A stretch of DNA of 64,000 bases from Szabonella alba (lineage in GTDB: Bacteria > Pseudomonadota > Alphaproteobacteria > Rhodobacterales > Rhodobacteraceae). The translations under genes were made by a program, and so were the position numbers. Of this stretch, positions 36,428 through 45,186 are shown piece after piece. Each line of letters opens with the position of its first letter. Position 1 is the stretch's first letter. The stretch covers positions 310,001 through 374,000 of the forward strand of contig NZ_JAESVN010000002.1 in NCBI RefSeq assembly GCF_016765775.1. Direction: 5' to 3'. The notes under the pieces are model-generated. The model was not told the origin of the DNA. It was given only the letters and a program-made list of their open reading frames with translations, and searched no databases.

Positions 36428-37171
36428 TTGGACAGGGTGGCGATCATCACCGGTGCGGGCCGGGGCATCGGGCGCGGCTGCGCACGCGATCTGGCAACAA
36501 AAGGCGTGAACCTTGTTCTGGTGGATCTGGACGCCGCCGGGATGGAGGAGACGGCAAGGGATTGCCGTGCCGAAGGACCGCAGGTTGTCTGTCATCAGGC
36601 CGATGTGACCGATTTTGACCGCAGTCACCGGATCGTGGCCGAGACGCAGGCACGGTTTGGCCGGATCGACATTCTGGTGAACAATGCAGGCGGTCCCGCA
36701 CCAGAGGGGATTCTGGACATTACCGAGGCGGAATTCGACCGCGCCCTTGCCCTGAACCTGAAAGGCGCCTTCAACTGGACCCATGCAGTGGCGCCCGGTA
36801 TGGTAGCGGCGGGGGCCGGGCGCATCATCATGATGTCCTCGCTGAATGCCCATAGCGGCGGGGTAACAAGTGCTGTCAGCAAATTCGCCTATGCAGCCGC
36901 CAAGGCGGGGCTTCTGGGCATGACCCGGTCGCTGGCCAAGGAACTGGGGCCGGGGATTCTGGTCAACGCGATCTGCCCCGGCATGATCGAGACCGAACCC
37001 ACCGCCGCGATGATCGCGGCGCGGCGGGCGGAATTCACGCGGGGCATTGCGGCGGGCCGCATCGGCACCCCGGCGGATGTGGCGCAGCTTGTGTCCTTTC
37101 TGGCCTTGTCTGACCCCTGTTTCATCACCGGGCAGGACATTTCCGTTGACGGGTTTCAATGGGTGATCTGA
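36428..37171 (+). CDS. Short-chain dehydrogenase/reductase, probable TTG start
   Basis: A classical SDR: VAIITGAGRGIGRG, ILVNNAGG, MMSSLN (Ser region), YAAAKAGL (YxxxK) and NAICPGMIET. With a TTG start it has 247 residues and begins MDRVAIITGAG, as family members usually do; GGGGGA lies seven bases upstream of the TTG. The alternative ATG at 36401 gives MRPDGGGKCLDRV but overlaps the previous gene with a poorly spaced ribosome site. Its 3' end overlaps the MFS gene by 13 bases. Confidence 0.82.
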   Translation: MDRVAIITGAGRGIGRGCARDLATKGVNLVLVDLDAAGMEETARDCRAEGPQVVCHQADVTDFDRSHRIVAETQARFGRIDILVNNAGGPAPEGILDITEAEFDRALALNLKGAFNWTHAVAPGMVAAGAGRIIMMSSLNAHSGGVTSAVSKFAYAAAKAGLLGMTRSLAKELGPGILVNAICPGMIETEPTAAMIAARRAEFTRGIAAGRIGTPADVAQLVSFLALSDPCFITGQDISVDGFQWVI

Positions 37172-38391
37172 CGCCCTCCGATACGCAAGTGCCGTGGCGG
37201 GGGGTGGTGCTGGCCATCACCGGGGTGCAGGCCGTTCTGGCGCTGCTGACCCGCACGATGCCGCTGTTTGGCGTGGCGCTGACCGCGCGGGCAGGCATGC
37301 CGCCCGAGGCGGTGGGACAGCTTGCATCGGCCACGGCCTTCGGCAGCATGGTGTTTTTCCTCTGGGGGCCGGAATTCCTGCGCCGGGTCGAGGCGCGACG
37401 ACAGTTGCAGGGCGGGCTGGTGCTTGCGGCCATTGCCCTGCTGGCCGGTCTGGCCCCGGTCTGGTGGATCATGGTTCTGGCGGCCCTTGCCATCGGTCTG
37501 GGCTACGGCCCCGCAACCCCGGCGGGCAGCGATGTGCTGATGCGGATCGTGCCCCCTGCGCGGCGGTCGACGATCTTTTCGATCAAGCAGGCCGGCGTGC
37601 CACTGGGCGGGATGGTTGCGGGAATGGCACTGCCCCTGATCGCGGCGGCGACGGGGATGGTCGATGCGGCAATCGCGGCGGCGGCGGGTCTGGCCTTGGT
37701 GACGGCGGCATTGCTGGGGCTTTGGCCGCTGTCGCTGGAACCGGCTGCGGCAGACCGGGCGCAACCGTTCCTTGCGCGGATGCTGGCGCTGCTGCGCGCA
37801 CCGCTGCGTTCATTGCCGCTGCTGGCCACGGTGCCGGAACTGCGCCGCACTATGGCGGCGGGTTTCACGCTGGGTATCGGTCAGGGCGTCATCATGGCCT
37901 ATTTCCCGGTCTATATGACGGCGCATGTCGGCTGGTCGCTTGCCGCTGCCGGGGCGCTGTTCGGTCTGTTGCAGGCGCTTGGCATCGCAGGCCGGATCGG
38001 CATGGGCTGGATGGCCGACCGGATCGGCAGCACCGGGCGGATGCTGGTCTGGCTGTGTTTTCTGTCCGGGGCGACGATGCTGCTGATGGCGGGGTTCGGC
38101 CCTGACACCCCGGCGGTCTGGATGGTTCTGGTCTCATGCCTTGCCGGGCTGACAGTGATCTCGTGGAACGGTGTGTTCCTGACCGGATTGGCCGAGGCCG
38201 CGCCCGAGGGCCGGGTGGGTGAGATCACGGGCGTCGGCACCTTCATCCTTTTTGCCGGGTTCGTCGTGACGCCTTTGGTGATGCAGGGGCTTTTCGCCCT
38301 GACCGGAGGCTACGCCGCAGGAATGGCGCTGGCCGGGCTTGCGCCGGTCACAGCGGGCCTTCTGCTGCGCCAGTCCCTGCGTCGGGCTTAG
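37159..38391 (+). CDS. MFS transporter
   Basis: A 410-residue membrane protein with about 12 hydrophobic segments (for example VVLAITGVQAVLALLTRTMPL, MVFFLWG, WWIMVLAALAIGLGYG, VWMVLVSCLAGLTVI) and a central cytoplasmic loop near residue 200. GPATPAGSDVLMRIVPPARRSTIFSIKQAGVP-region resembles the MFS family that includes organic-acid permeases. Last gene of the operon; it could export a product or import a second substrate. Starts inside the preceding SDR gene. Confidence 0.88.
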   Translation: MGDLTPSDTQVPWRGVVLAITGVQAVLALLTRTMPLFGVALTARAGMPPEAVGQLASATAFGSMVFFLWGPEFLRRVEARRQLQGGLVLAAIALLAGLAPVWWIMVLAALAIGLGYGPATPAGSDVLMRIVPPARRSTIFSIKQAGVPLGGMVAGMALPLIAAATGMVDAAIAAAAGLALVTAALLGLWPLSLEPAAADRAQPFLARMLALLRAPLRSLPLLATVPELRRTMAAGFTLGIGQGVIMAYFPVYMTAHVGWSLAAAGALFGLLQALGIAGRIGMGWMADRIGSTGRMLVWLCFLSGATMLLMAGFGPDTPAVWMVLVSCLAGLTVISWNGVFLTGLAEAAPEGRVGEITGVGTFILFAGFVVTPLVMQGLFALTGGYAAGMALAGLAPVTAGLLLRQSLRRA

Positions 38392-38483
38392 CAGGCCCGC
38401 CCTTTGCACCTTGTGTGACCGTCTTGCGAAGGTCACCGGCGGCCCTGAACGTGAAGCGTGAATTGCGCGACCACGACCCGCTC

Positions 38484-38744
38484 ATAGCATCATGTCGGGG
38501 GCGATGCTTCTCGGTCATCGCGGGTGAGATCGTGGAGCTTTCCGGGCTTTTCGATGCGATCTCAACCCGTTCGGTCGATATGGGTTATACGGCGGCCTAT
38601 TACAATTTCGGCAAGGGCCCGGCGTTTGCCCTGCGGGCGGCCATACCCTTCGGTATGAATACGCGCGGTCAGAGTGCCCGGCTTTGTGAAGGCTGTGGTC
38701 TGGAATGCGGGAATGAGTTTCTGGCGGGCTACAACATGATGTAG
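38484..38744 (+). pseudogene. Remnant of a TRAP transporter DctP/TakP-type binding-protein gene
   Basis: An open stretch encodes AGEIVELSGLFDAISTRSVD, then MGYTAAYYNFGKGPAFALRA, AIPFGMNTRGQSARL and NEFLAGYNMM, which aligns by eye with an internal part of TRAP binding proteins of the TakP group (typical pattern GEIVPxxxxFDAVSxGTxxMGHTxxYYxFGKDP and AIPFGLNxRQQNAW). There is no signal peptide, no start of the family and nothing recognisable after the stop, and no TRAP membrane genes lie nearby. It is therefore a fragment of about 85 codons of a roughly 360-residue protein. Confidence 0.7.
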
Positions 38745-38782
38745 CCGAGCCAGAGGCCGCGCCGCCGCAAGAGGTGCTGTGT

Positions 38783-38797
38783 GCCGGTCCGACCGGC
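38783..38797 (-). terminator. Short hairpin downstream of hemY
   Basis: GCCGGT-CCG-ACCGGC lies just beyond the HemY stop codon on the minus strand, without a T-run. Weak candidate terminator. Confidence 0.3.
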
Positions 38798-38799
38798 TC

Positions 38800-40266
38800 T
38801 CAGCCCGATGCGGGACGGCCTTCGATCGTGTCGGCTTCCCCGGCGGCGTCCAGCGGGTCTGCGTCGTTCTCGGATTCCTCGCGTGCCGGGGGGTGCCCCA
38901 CGATCAGCGGCAAAAGCTCGGTTCCCGTGGCGCTGCCTGCCGCCGATTCCTGCGGCTCACGCCAGGACAGCGTATCGAAACCGTGGCAATTGTCGCAGAC
39001 CGGCGTCCAATGGGCGTGGATCGCCTGACATTTGTCGCAGCACCATTGTGGGCCGCGCGGCGCGCTCAGCGCCCGTGCCAGCCAGCCGCGCACGACGGTA
39101 TCCGACGCGCCCTCACCCCGTTCGATGGCGGCCATGATGGCAAGGCTGCGCGTATTGGGCCGGGTCGTGGCCAGATCGCCAAGCGCGCGGCGGGCCTCGG
39201 GGAAATCCTCGGCGGCGATATGCAGTTCGGCCAGCAGCAGGCGCGATTCGTCATGGCCCGGATTGGCCGCGATCAGTGCGCGGAAGCGTTTGATTCGCTC
39301 GGCCGGGGTTTCCTGCGAGGCGATCTCGGCAAAGGCGGCGGCCAGATCGGGATGCGGCTGGGCTGCCCATGCCTTTTTCAGCACCCGTGCCGCACTGCGG
39401 CTTTCACGTTTCGCGATATAGCTGCGCGCGGCCATGGCAGCGGCGGGGATCAGGTCAGGCGACAGGCGGTTGGCCTCGATCGCGGCCTCGCGGGCCTCGA
39501 TGCTGGACTCGTCATCCATCACGACGCGGGCTTCCTGCAGCGCCAGAACCGCATCGCGGCGGCGATAGACATCGCGCGGCAAGGCACCGGATTTCAGCTT
39601 GGCCCCCAGTGTGACCCGCGCGCCCTTCCAATCGGCATGATCGGCCTGAAGCCCCAGCAGGATATCCTGAATCTCGCTGTGTTTCGGCTTCAGCGCAAAG
39701 GCCTTCTCGGCCAGTTTCAGCGCGGTATCGGTGTCGCCGCTGGCGATCTTCTGCTTCATCAGGCCCCGGATCGCGACAAAGCGGGTTTGCGGTTCCTCCA
39801 GGAGGCGGCGATAGGCCTCACCGGCGCGGGCGGAATCGCCGGTCATCTCGGCGGCCTGCGCGATCAGCAGCGTGGTCAGTTCGGGCCGGTCCAGATATTT
39901 GTCGGCCTTCTGCGCCCGGGCCAGCGCCACGCGCCCCTCGCCCGAGGCCATTGCCATCATCCCTTCGGACAAGGCTTTCAGCCCCTTGCGTTCGCGGTTG
40001 CGGTCGAAATAGCGCGAAATCGCGGTTTCATCGCCATTCAGAAAGCGCAGCGTTGCGACCATGAAGCCGACCAGCTTCAGCAGCAGCCACAACAGCAGCA
40101 TCAGCACAAGAATGCCGATCACCGTCTGCAGCGGCCCCAGCGTGAATTCCATCGCGGCCAGCGAGATACGGATCCCGCCACCGGTATCGACCAGAAACCC
40201 CGCGCCATAGGTCAGGCCCGCAATCGCGGCGATGAACAAAAGAACCTTCACAAGTGACCAGATCAT
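38800..40266 (-). CDS. hemY: HemY-like tetratricopeptide inner-membrane protein
   Basis: A 488-residue protein with two N-terminal membrane helices (VKVLLFIAAIAGLTYGAGF and VIGILVLMLLLWLLLKLVG), then the HemY_N pattern RFLNGDETAISRYFDRNRERKG and helical repeats resembling TPRs. The C-terminal part has CDKC and CDNC around HAHWTPV, a zinc-ribbon-like element, then an acidic tail. Linked to a mitofilin-like gene and hemD, the usual alphaproteobacterial order; a role in late heme synthesis organisation is inferred from that. Third gene of the block, seven bases after the mitofilin-like stop. Confidence 0.88.
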   Translation of the reverse strand: MIWSLVKVLLFIAAIAGLTYGAGFLVDTGGGIRISLAAMEFTLGPLQTVIGILVLMLLLWLLLKLVGFMVATLRFLNGDETAISRYFDRNRERKGLKALSEGMMAMASGEGRVALARAQKADKYLDRPELTTLLIAQAAEMTGDSARAGEAYRRLLEEPQTRFVAIRGLMKQKIASGDTDTALKLAEKAFALKPKHSEIQDILLGLQADHADWKGARVTLGAKLKSGALPRDVYRRRDAVLALQEARVVMDDESSIEAREAAIEANRLSPDLIPAAAMAARSYIAKRESRSAARVLKKAWAAQPHPDLAAAFAEIASQETPAERIKRFRALIAANPGHDESRLLLAELHIAAEDFPEARRALGDLATTRPNTRSLAIMAAIERGEGASDTVVRGWLARALSAPRGPQWCCDKCQAIHAHWTPVCDNCHGFDTLSWREPQESAAGSATGTELLPLIVGHPPAREESENDADPLDAAGEADTIEGRPASG

Positions 40267-40273
40267 CCGGGTC

Positions 40274-42001
40274 TTACCTTTCTGTCACAACCGTCGAAAG
40301 CGCAGCCAGTGCTGCGCCCGCATCGCGATAGCGTTCGGCCTGCAGGACCCAGGCGTCCATTTCGGCCTTTGCGGGTTCGGACAGGGCATTGATTTCTGTC
40401 AGCGCGCCGTCGACATTGCCAGCGCGCAGCGCCGCCTCGGCCCGTGACAGAACCGCATCGGCATCCGTCCCCTCACGCGGGGACAGCGACCGCGCCCCGG
40501 TCTGTGCCCGCAGGAAAGACCCGACCCGGTCGGTCAGGCTGTCACCCATATCGGCGCGCAATTCGGCGGCAATGGCGGCGCGGGCGGGTTCGTCGAAGCG
40601 TTCGGTCAGACCGGCCAGCGTCGGCAGGCCGCTTTCGGCATTCTCGGTCAGGACCGGCGCAATCTCATGCCCTGCGGCGGCAAGGCTGGCCAGTGCCTCA
40701 CCATAGGGGGAGCCATTGATGGCGGCAGCCTCGACCTGCGCCAGCGCAGCCTGTTCCAGCGTGGCCCCGGCCTCGGCGGCGCTGGCCTGCCGGGCGGCCT
40801 CGGCCTCGTCCTGAATGCGGGTTATTTCGGCGCGCGTTGCCTCGGCGGCCTCGGCGGTCCGGGCCTCTTGCGCGGCCAGACCTTCCTGCAGCGCGGCGAT
40901 GGCGGCCTCAAGATCGGCGACCTCACCGGCCCCGGCAACGCCATCGGGCTGATCGGTGCGGTTCTCGACCGTTGTCAGCCGCTCACCCAGCTGGGTCAGA
41001 CCGGTCTCGATCTGCGTCAGGCGGCTGGCGGCCTCTTCGGGCAGGTCCGCGGGCGCATTGGCGGCAGCCTCGCTGGCCTGCTGCAAACCAGCGATCTGCT
41101 CCTGCAAGGTGGCAATCTCGGGCGAGAGGTCGGGCGCAGGGGGCAATGCTGCCAGTTCTGCACGCAGGGCCGCGATTTCATCGGCCTGCGCCGTGATCTG
41201 CGCCTGCAGAGGCGAGGATCCGGGAAGCGGCCAGCCCTCGGGCACAACATAGCGGGCCATCACGAATCCAAGCGCCGCAGCGGCGACCCCGCCCATGAAG
41301 AGCGCGAAAAAGCCGCCGCCCGAACGGGCAGGGGCGGAAGGTGAGGATTTCGTCGCCCCGCCAGACGAGGCCGTTGCCGGGGTGGATTTCGCGGGGCCGC
41401 CATCCGGGCCCGACGGGGGTGCGGATGTCACCGAACTGTGCTGTTTCGGGGTTGCAGGGTCCGAGGTTCCGCCCGGTCCCGAAGCACCCGGTCCCGAAAC
41501 GCCAAGGCCTGAGCCGCCAGCCGCCGAACTGTCCTTGCCCGCCATGCCGGGTGCCGCTGCGGCAGGGGTTGATCCGGAGTTCGATGTGGATGCGGCAGGG
41601 GCCGAAGACGTGGCGCCTGAAGAGACCGAAGCCATGGCAGCTCCAGCAGCGGCAACCGGCGCTGCACCTGTCTTGGCGGCGTCGGGTTTGGTGCCATCGG
41701 ACGTCGAGCTGGCGGAGGGTGCTTCGCCGGGCTTGACCGGGGCGCTGGTCTTCCCGGCGCTTGCGTCCGGCTGCTTCAATTCCACGGCTTTCGCGCTACT
41801 GTCCGGCGCGGCAGGTGCCTTGCTGTCTGTTGCGGCGGCGGGCGGTGTCTGACTGCCCGCATCAGTGACAGGCTTGGACCCGGTCGCGGTTTCAGTTCCC
41901 GTATCCGGCGTCGTCTGGGACGCCGTGGCAGGACTTTTGGCCTTTTCATCCTGCGCAGGAGGTTTGGTACCCCGGCGTCCGGGCGTCTTTGGCGTTGCCA
42001 T
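40274..42001 (-). CDS. Mitofilin-like (COG4223) inner-membrane protein
   Basis: A 575-residue protein in three parts: a long low-complexity Pro/Ala/Ser/Thr/Lys region (residues about 1-245), one membrane helix (FFALFMGGVAAAALGFVMARYVV), then a coiled-coil (repeated A/E/L/Q heptads such as QITAQADEIAALRAELAAL) and a C-terminal helical domain (YGEALASLAAAGHEIAPV, SLSPREGTDADAVLSRAEAALRAGN). This is the layout of alphaproteobacterial mitofilin/Mic60 homologues found between hemD and hemY. The second of two adjacent ATGs has the better spacing from GGAGG. Confidence 0.82.
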   Translation of the reverse strand: MATPKTPGRRGTKPPAQDEKAKSPATASQTTPDTGTETATGSKPVTDAGSQTPPAAATDSKAPAAPDSSAKAVELKQPDASAGKTSAPVKPGEAPSASSTSDGTKPDAAKTGAAPVAAAGAAMASVSSGATSSAPAASTSNSGSTPAAAAPGMAGKDSSAAGGSGLGVSGPGASGPGGTSDPATPKQHSSVTSAPPSGPDGGPAKSTPATASSGGATKSSPSAPARSGGGFFALFMGGVAAAALGFVMARYVVPEGWPLPGSSPLQAQITAQADEIAALRAELAALPPAPDLSPEIATLQEQIAGLQQASEAAANAPADLPEEAASRLTQIETGLTQLGERLTTVENRTDQPDGVAGAGEVADLEAAIAALQEGLAAQEARTAEAAEATRAEITRIQDEAEAARQASAAEAGATLEQAALAQVEAAAINGSPYGEALASLAAAGHEIAPVLTENAESGLPTLAGLTERFDEPARAAIAAELRADMGDSLTDRVGSFLRAQTGARSLSPREGTDADAVLSRAEAALRAGNVDGALTEINALSEPAKAEMDAWVLQAERYRDAGAALAALSTVVTER

Positions 42002-42103
42002 CATAGTCCTCCGTTTCTTATTGGGCTTTCACGATGCCAGCCTCGTTCTCGTCACACTTGTCACAACCCTTAGACCCGACCCTAGACCGCCCGCGCCGAT
42101 GCC

Positions 42104-42835
42104 TCAAGGGGCCAGCCCTGCGTCAAAGGCGGCACCCGAAGCCTTAGCCAACGCTTCAGCCTGCGGATGGGTTGCAACAAAAATGCGTGCATTCAGATCC
42201 GAAGGCAGGGAGTCGGCGATGGCATCGCTGAGCACTGGCAGGAAAAGCGGGGCCCTGCCGCCCGCCCCATACCACTGCCGCGCGAAGATCCCGGCGCTGC
42301 GGGGGGAAAACAGCGGTGCGATCACCGGATCAACCCCCCGGATCAGCGCCACGGCCTCCGGCGTCAGCGCCTGTTCGGTCTGGGCATAGATCACGGCCTC
42401 GGCGGTCTCAACGCCTGCGGCGTTCAGCCTTGCGGCGATCTGCCCCCGGCTGTCGCGCCCGCGCAGATGCAAATGCCGCCCCCCGGCACCCTGCCGCAGC
42501 AAAAGGGCGATCAGATCATCCGCCGCGCCATCGGCTGACACCGCCGCAAAGCCCGCATCCGCTGCCGCCGCTGCTGTGCGGTTGCCGACACAATAGGCGC
42601 GGCGGGGCAGACCGTGCAGCCCCTGTGCCGCCGCGACCCCGGCCTGTGAGGTGAAGATGACCGCCGCAAAGTCGCCCGTCGGCAACTCCGGGCGCAGGAT
42701 CTGCAGCGCCAGCAATGGGCTTGAAACAAGGCGCAGATCCGGCCCCAGCCGGGCGCGCAGCAGATCCGCAAAGGCGCTGCCCTGCGGCTCGGGCCGCGTC
42801 AGAAGAAAGGCGGGGCGGCGGGATTGTGGGATCAT
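42104..42835 (-). CDS. hemD: Uroporphyrinogen-III synthase
   Basis: A 243-residue HemD: cyclises hydroxymethylbilane to uroporphyrinogen III. HemD proteins are poorly conserved; here [60 protein letters not shown] and [15 protein letters not shown] follow the family pattern in order. Context (mitofilin-like and HemY downstream, tsaD divergent) supports it strongly. The ATG at MIPQSRRP has a G-run directly before it; the longer frame runs antisense through tsaD and is not coding. Confidence 0.88.
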   Translation of the reverse strand: MIPQSRRPAFLLTRPEPQGSAFADLLRARLGPDLRLVSSPLLALQILRPELPTGDFAAVIFTSQAGVAAAQGLHGLPRRAYCVGNRTAAAAADAGFAAVSADGAADDLIALLLRQGAGGRHLHLRGRDSRGQIAARLNAAGVETAEAVIYAQTEQALTPEAVALIRGVDPVIAPLFSPRSAGIFARQWYGAGGRAPLFLPVLSDAIADSLPSDLNARIFVATHPQAEALAKASGAAFDAGLAP

Positions 42836-42892
42836 CCCCCCGGTGTTACCTGCTGGGACGGTTTCTGGCAACGGCGGCGGGGTCGCGCAGGC

Positions 42893-43972
42893 ATGGACGG
42901 AACGCTGGTTTTTCTGGGCATCGAAAGCAGTTGCGACGATACCGCGGCAGCAGTCGTGCGCGACGCTCCGGGCGGGGCGGAAATCCTGTCCTCGGTCGTC
43001 GAAGGGCAGGTTGCGCTTCACGCGCCCTTTGGCGGTGTCGTGCCCGAGATTGCCGCCCGCGCCCATGCCGAACGCATCGACCATTGTATCGAGGCGGCGC
43101 TGGCAGAGGCCGGTCTGGGGCTGGATGCGCTGGACGGGATCGCGGTGACGGCAGGGCCGGGGCTGATCGGCGGGGTGCTGTCGGGCGTGATGTGCGCCAA
43201 GGGGCTGGCCGCCGCAACCGGCCTGCCGCTGGTCGGGGTCAACCATCTGGCCGGTCACGCGCTGACCCCGCGCCTGACCGATGGGCTGACCTATCCCTAT
43301 CTGATGCTGCTGGTCTCGGGCGGGCATTGTCAGTTCCTGACGGTTTCGGGGCCCGAGGATTTCACCCGGCTGGGCGGTTCCATCGACGATGCACCCGGTG
43401 AGGCCTTTGACAAGGTTGCGAAACTGCTGGGCCTGCCGCAACCCGGCGGACCGGCGGTCGAGGCTGAGGCAATGACAGGCGATCCGCGCCGTTTCGCGCT
43501 GCCGCGTCCCCTGCTGGACCGGCCCGGCTGCGATCTGTCCTTTTCCGGGTTGAAAACGGCGGTGCTGCGGGCACGCGACGGGTTGCTGGCGGCGCAGGGC
43601 GGGCTTTTCCGGCAGGACCGGGCCGATCTTTGCGCGGGGTTTCAGGCGGCGGTGACGGATGTTCTGGCCGAAAAGACCCGCCGCGCGCTGGATCTCAGCG
43701 CCGTTCCGGCGCTGGCTGTGGCCGGGGGGGTTGCCGCGAACAGCACCATCCGCGCCGCGCTGGAACGGGTCTGCGCCGAAAGGGGCGTGCGTTTCACCGC
43801 GCCGCCGCTGCGGCTTTGCACCGATAATGCCGCGATGATCGCCTATGCGGGCATCGCGCGGTTCCGGGCAGATGGGCGCGACGGGATGGACCTGTCCGCC
43901 CGTCCGCGCTGGCCGCTGGACAGCCGCAGCCCGGCCCTGATCGGATCCGGCAAGAAAGGTGCGAAGGCATGA
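42893..43972 (+). CDS. tsaD: tRNA N6-threonylcarbamoyladenosine transferase TsaD
   Basis: A 359-residue ASKHA-fold enzyme that transfers threonylcarbamoyl to A37 of ANN-reading tRNAs. Marks: [43 protein letters not shown] (the HxxxH iron/zinc site), [33 protein letters not shown], and SGLKTA. Start at [13 protein letters not shown], 57 bases from the divergent hemD start. First gene of tsaD-gpsA-yciI-EVE. Confidence 0.96.
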   Translation: MDGTLVFLGIESSCDDTAAAVVRDAPGGAEILSSVVEGQVALHAPFGGVVPEIAARAHAERIDHCIEAALAEAGLGLDALDGIAVTAGPGLIGGVLSGVMCAKGLAAATGLPLVGVNHLAGHALTPRLTDGLTYPYLMLLVSGGHCQFLTVSGPEDFTRLGGSIDDAPGEAFDKVAKLLGLPQPGGPAVEAEAMTGDPRRFALPRPLLDRPGCDLSFSGLKTAVLRARDGLLAAQGGLFRQDRADLCAGFQAAVTDVLAEKTRRALDLSAVPALAVAGGVAANSTIRAALERVCAERGVRFTAPPLRLCTDNAAMIAYAGIARFRADGRDGMDLSARPRWPLDSRSPALIGSGKKGAKA

Positions 43973-44910
43973 GCGGGATTGCAATAGTCGGGGCCGGCGC
44001 CTTTGGCGGCGCGCTGGCGGTGGCGCTGGCGCGGCGGGGTCCGGTCACGCTGTGGGGGCGGGGGTTGCAGGGGCGCGCCTTGCGCCGTCTGCCGGGGGTC
44101 GATTTGCCCGAAAACGTCACTGTGACGGCAGAAATCACGGATCTTTCCGGGTTTGACACGGTATTGCTGGCGCTGCCGATGCAGGTGCTGGCGGCGTTTC
44201 TGCAAGGGGATGGCGCGGCGTTGTCGGCCCGCCGTCTGATCGCCTGCTGCAAGGGCATGGATCTGGTCAGCGGGCGCGGCCCGACCGGGGTGATCACCGC
44301 CGCGCGGCCCGATGCGGTTGCTGCGGTGCTGACCGGCCCCAGCTTTGCCGCCGATATCGCGCGGGGTCTGCCGACGGCGCTGACGCTGGCCTGCGCCGAT
44401 GATGCGACCGGTGCAGACCTGCAGGCGCGGTTGTCCACCCCGGTCCTGCGGCTGTATCGCACGACCGATGTGACGGGGGCTGAACTGGGCGGCGCGTTGA
44501 AGAATGTCATTGCCATTGCGGCGGGCATCGTGATGGGGGCCGGGCTGGGCGATTCCGCCCGGGCCGCGCTGATGACACGGGGATTTGCCGAAATGCAGCG
44601 GCTGGCGCTGGATCTGGGTGCAAGGCCGGAAACACTGGCCGGGCTGTCGGGCTTCGGCGATCTGGTGCTGACCTGCACTTCGGCACAGTCGCGCAATTTC
44701 CGCTATGGTCAGGCGCTTGGCGCGGGCCGCAGCTTTGACGGCGATAGCACGGTCGAAGGGGTTGCGACCGCGCAGGCGGTCACTAGACTGGCCGCCGAGA
44801 AAACCATCGCCATGCCGGTCGCCACGATGGTCGCCGCCCTGACGGCGGGGCGTCTTGCCCTGCCCGAGGCGATCGAGCTGCTGATGTCCCGGCCCTTGAA
44901 ACAGGAGTAA
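43969..44910 (+). CDS. gpsA: Glycerol-3-phosphate dehydrogenase [NAD(P)+]
   Basis: A 313-residue enzyme that reduces dihydroxyacetone phosphate to sn-glycerol-3-phosphate for phospholipid synthesis. Rossmann loop [61 protein letters not shown] (catalytic Lys) and [22 protein letters not shown] are all diagnostic. Overlaps tsaD as ATGA. Slightly shorter than E. coli GpsA, as usual in this lineage. Confidence 0.96.
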   Translation: MSGIAIVGAGAFGGALAVALARRGPVTLWGRGLQGRALRRLPGVDLPENVTVTAEITDLSGFDTVLLALPMQVLAAFLQGDGAALSARRLIACCKGMDLVSGRGPTGVITAARPDAVAAVLTGPSFAADIARGLPTALTLACADDATGADLQARLSTPVLRLYRTTDVTGAELGGALKNVIAIAAGIVMGAGLGDSARAALMTRGFAEMQRLALDLGARPETLAGLSGFGDLVLTCTSAQSRNFRYGQALGAGRSFDGDSTVEGVATAQAVTRLAAEKTIAMPVATMVAALTAGRLALPEAIELLMSRPLKQE

Positions 44911-44913
44911 GAA

Positions 44914-45186
44914 ATGCGCGTCGCCCTGATCTGCACCGACAAACCCGGTGCGCTGCAAACCCGTCTGGACAACCGTGCCGCCCATCTGGCCCATATCGAG
45001 GCCTCGGGCGTCGTGGAAATGGCGGGGCCTTTTCTGGACGCGCAAGGACAGATGAGCGGATCACTGGTCGTGCTGACGGTCGAAACACTGGCCGAGGCAG
45101 AGGCATGGGCCGCCGCCGACCCCTATGCGCAGGCCGGACTGTTTGACAGCGTGACGATCACGGAATGGAAGAAGGTGATCGGCTGA
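44914..45186 (+). CDS. YciI family protein
   Basis: A 90-residue ferredoxin-like-fold protein: MRVALICTDKPGALQTRLDNRAAHLAHIEASG, GPFLDAQGQMSGSLVVL and AEAWAAADPYAQAGLFDSV with the conserved DPY-type motif of YciI/DUF1330-like proteins, whose His and Asp suggest a small enzyme of unknown reaction. Three bases after gpsA and overlapping the EVE gene by one base (TGATG). Confidence 0.88.
   Translation: MRVALICTDKPGALQTRLDNRAAHLAHIEASGVVEMAGPFLDAQGQMSGSLVVLTVETLAEAEAWAAADPYAQAGLFDSVTITEWKKVIG

Noticed and set aside
38779-40257. 492-codon plus-strand frame opposite hemY
   Set aside because: Composition typical of an antisense shadow; HemY has membrane helices and family motifs on the minus strand.
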